A stretch of 16,084 bases of DNA from CAYGHG01 sp964349515 (GTDB taxonomy: Bacteria; Oederibacteriota; PGYV01; CAYGHG01). The notes beneath the pieces were generated by a model. The model was not told the origin of the DNA. It searched no databases and was given only the letters and a program-made list of their open reading frames with translations. The stretch is from the NCBI GenBank assembly GCA_964349515.1, contig CAYGHG010000058.1, forward strand, positions 1 to 16,084, read 5' to 3'. Position 1 is the stretch's first letter. The number at the start of each line of letters is the position of its first letter. The translations under genes and the position numbers were made by a program. This document shows positions 14,703 through 16,084 of the stretch, in pieces.

Positions 14703-14726
14703 GTAAAAAAAAACAAGGAGGGTTTT

Positions 14727-15476
14727 ATGAAAAAATTCGTTTTACTGGCTTCTGTCTTATCTGTTTTAGCTCTTATCATCGCAGGCTGCGCCGCGGACAA
14801 CCCGGCCGAGCCTGCACCCGGCCCTACAGCCACCGCCACGGCAGAAACGCTGGCCGCGGACCTCATGCTGCACAATTTCGAGAACAACAGCCTCACAACC
14901 ACTGTTTCAGGCATCAGTGCGTCCTGGTCTGCCGCAAACGACTCAGCAGACGGCGGCGAATCAGTTATCACCTCTCTGACTGTTTCGGATATTGACCCTG
15001 CCCAAGGGCTTTACGGGCTCAATCTCAATGCCACACTAAAAAGCAGGATTATATTCCCATCCGGAAGCGCAGGCAGTTACACGGCGCAGGCTACAGACTA
15101 TGTCGGTTACACTGCGCTTACACTCACTTTCGTTGATTCAGTAAGCCTGACAAACAACACAAGCATAAATTTCTTCCATCAACTGAGCACGGATGTGACA
15201 TATAAAATATTTTTTTACAACGATTTAAACAAATACTGCTACTATAACTACAACTTAAACGGCTTTGCAGGCTGGGCCCAGACTAATCTCTCCATCGACG
15301 AAAGTGGTGGTTTTGTCCCAGGAAATCCTTCGGCTTACTCGGTTGAAGATGTTCTTAAATCTGTAAGGAAAATAACTTTCCTCATAAGATATACGGGCAC
15401 GGACAACACCGAAGAAATTACAAGAGATTTTAAATTTGACAGCATCAGCTTGATGCACGTAGAACAAGTGGACTAG
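14727..15476 (+). CDS. Lipoprotein with beta-sandwich (CBM-like) domain
   Basis: A 249-residue protein. The ATG at 14727 follows AAGGAGGG and starts a typical lipoprotein signal ending IIAGC, lipidated at C21; the in-frame ATG at 14646 has no ribosome binding site and lies upstream of the promoter. Residues 22-42 are an Ala/Pro/Thr spacer. The remainder is a single beta-rich domain starting LMLHNFEN and containing GGES, INFFHQLSTDVTYKIFFYND and a final FKFDSISLMHVEQ. That pattern recalls galactose-binding/CBM11-like domains, including the one in the divergent GH5 protein. The homology is a guess from layout, not an identified family. It is probably a surface-anchored sugar-binding protein. 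A perfect palindrome lies 23 bases after the stop. Confidence 0.8.
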   Translation: MKKFVLLASVLSVLALIIAGCAADNPAEPAPGPTATATAETLAADLMLHNFENNSLTTTVSGISASWSAANDSADGGESVITSLTVSDIDPAQGLYGLNLNATLKSRIIFPSGSAGSYTAQATDYVGYTALTLTFVDSVSLTNNTSINFFHQLSTDVTYKIFFYNDLNKYCYYNYNLNGFAGWAQTNLSIDESGGFVPGNPSAYSVEDVLKSVRKITFLIRYTGTDNTEEITRDFKFDSISLMHVEQVD

Positions 15477-15499
15477 TAACCCTTCCTCGCGGTTGTTTA

Positions 15500-15542
15500 C
15501 GATAAAGCAAAAATGGGGACTGTCCCCATTTTTGCTTTATCG
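15500..15542 (+). terminator. Perfect 20-bp-arm palindrome between lipoprotein genes
   Basis: The left arm 15500-15519 (CGATAAAGCAAAAATGGGGA) and right arm 15523-15542 are perfect reverse complements around a CTG loop. The AAAAA/TTTTT part gives a T-run inside the right arm, so it could end transcription from either side. The GGGGACTGTCCCC tip is also typical of dispersed REP-like palindromes. Confidence 0.65.
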
Positions 15543-15581
15543 CTTTAAAATATATCCGCTTTAAAACCCTGGAGGGTTCAA

Positions 15582-16054
15582 ATGAAAAAGTTTTTTGTTT
15601 TTTTAGCCTTTGTATCTGTCTTTGCCATGTTTTTTGTTTCCTGCACCAAAGACACCCCGTCGTCCCCTGAAACACCGGCCGGTACTTAAACAGCGTCGTC
15701 AACAATCACCCCTGCATCGACAATTACATCCACAGCCACAATCACAACGACCGCAACCGCCACCCCCACTTCAACAGCCACACCGGATGTTTTCATAGAT
15801 TTGTTCATTAACGGCGTAAACAGCACCATGGACTACTGGCTTATGGTCAAAGTAAACAACGTCACATAATAGATTACACAACCACCATAGAAACAGAATT
15901 CGGGACTTATACTGCTGCAGTAACCGGCCCGGGAGGTAATGTCACTGTACTAAATGATACGATAGATTACACTTACGACGGAAATTCCGACTTTTTCTAT
16001 GTCTTTAAAGTCGGAGACTCAATCACATACGGGTATGTCAGTTCTTTTGTGTAA
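15582..16054 (+). pseudogene. Broken lipoprotein gene (in-frame stop plus frameshift)
   Basis: GGAGGG precedes an ATG that starts a clear lipoprotein signal, MKKFFVFLAF.. ending FFVSC (C21), then TKDTPSSPETPAGT. A TAA at 15687-15689 stops it after 35 residues. The same frame then goes on with a Thr-rich linker typical of this genome (TPASTITSTAT.. to TPTSTATP) and VFIDLFINGVNSTMDYWLMVKVNN, ending at a second TAA at 15867. Moving to the frame starting at 15863 gives an uninterrupted IIDYTTTIETEFGTYTAAV-type beta-rich segment that ends at TAA 16052-16054. One nonsense change plus a one-base indel would explain this, either true decay or assembly error. The original would be about 155 residues: signal, linker and small transthyretin-like or Ig-like domain. 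Confidence 0.75.
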
Positions 16055-16084
16055 ACAGCCATTCATAGCTACTCCTGATCCAAA

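Larger units (their letters stand above)
14208..14726. other. Divergent intergenic region, 519 bp
   Basis: It separates the minus-strand GH5 gene from the plus-strand lipoprotein gene and holds a promoter for each (14284-14312 minus, 14674-14702 plus). A degenerate direct repeat with a period of 36 bases begins at 14459 and 14495 (AACTCGT.. then TTTCTC.. then CCTAATTT). Short open frames in both directions lack ribosome binding sites and are not called. Confidence 0.7.

Noticed and set aside
14646..14726. N-terminal extension of the plus-strand lipoprotein from the ATG at 14646
   Set aside because: The extension runs through the -35/-10 boxes and hides the signal peptide; the ATG at 14727 has a strong AAGGAGGG and an immediate lipobox signal.
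15445..15798. Open frames crossing the palindrome and the broken gene
   Set aside because: They are antisense or out of frame with the clear lipoprotein signal and have no start signals.

Overview
The window looks like chromosomal DNA of a Gram-negative-type (diderm) bacterium, probably from an uncultivated lineage. It carries several lipoproteins with a lipobox near residue 20, an exported superoxide dismutase, a CreD-like inner membrane protein, and a giant secreted glycosidase. That glycosidase has long Thr/Pro linkers and a FlgD/T9SS-like C-terminal domain. Thr-Pro linkers of this kind together with YPNPYSP-type C-terminal domains recall candidate phyla such as Goldbacteria; this placement is inference from style only. 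No phage, transposase, CRISPR, rRNA or tRNA signal was seen.

Layout. Bases 1-212 are a heptamer/octamer tandem repeat with a duplicated higher-order block. Bases 225-4786 hold six tightly spaced minus-strand genes that look like one operon. In transcription order they encode a CreD-like membrane protein, an exported N-acetylmuramoyl-alanine amidase, an SDR-family protein with an eroded active site, a GNAT acetyltransferase, a GNAT-YoaP fusion and a Cys-rich DUF3795-type protein. Bases 5052-8235, also minus strand, hold a propeller-like lipoprotein, a YD-repeat-like lipoprotein and a TPR/membrane protein; the last two form an operon behind a good sigma70-type promoter. The leaders of the CreD-like gene and the propeller lipoprotein gene are clearly related to each other. 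Bases 8631-9833 hold a small Met-rich membrane protein and an exported Fe-type superoxide dismutase. Bases 10230-14207 are one 1325-residue GH5 multidomain secreted protein.

The GH5 gene has a perfect-consensus TTGACA-17-TATAAT promoter. It is divergent from a plus-strand lipoprotein gene (14727-15476), which has its own good promoter. After a perfect 20-bp-arm palindrome comes a second plus-strand lipoprotein gene, broken by a stop codon and a frameshift (15582-16054).

How the genes fit together. The left operon suggests envelope or peptidoglycan maintenance with accessory enzymes. The middle and right parts encode surface and secreted proteins: lipoproteins, a probable cellulase-type enzyme and envelope oxidative-stress protection. 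There is no clear evidence of a wholly new defence or mobile system. The most unusual material is the pair of duplicated leaders, the two hairpins with compensating tip bases, the alternating-Thr tract, the probable non-catalytic SDR and the broken lipoprotein gene.
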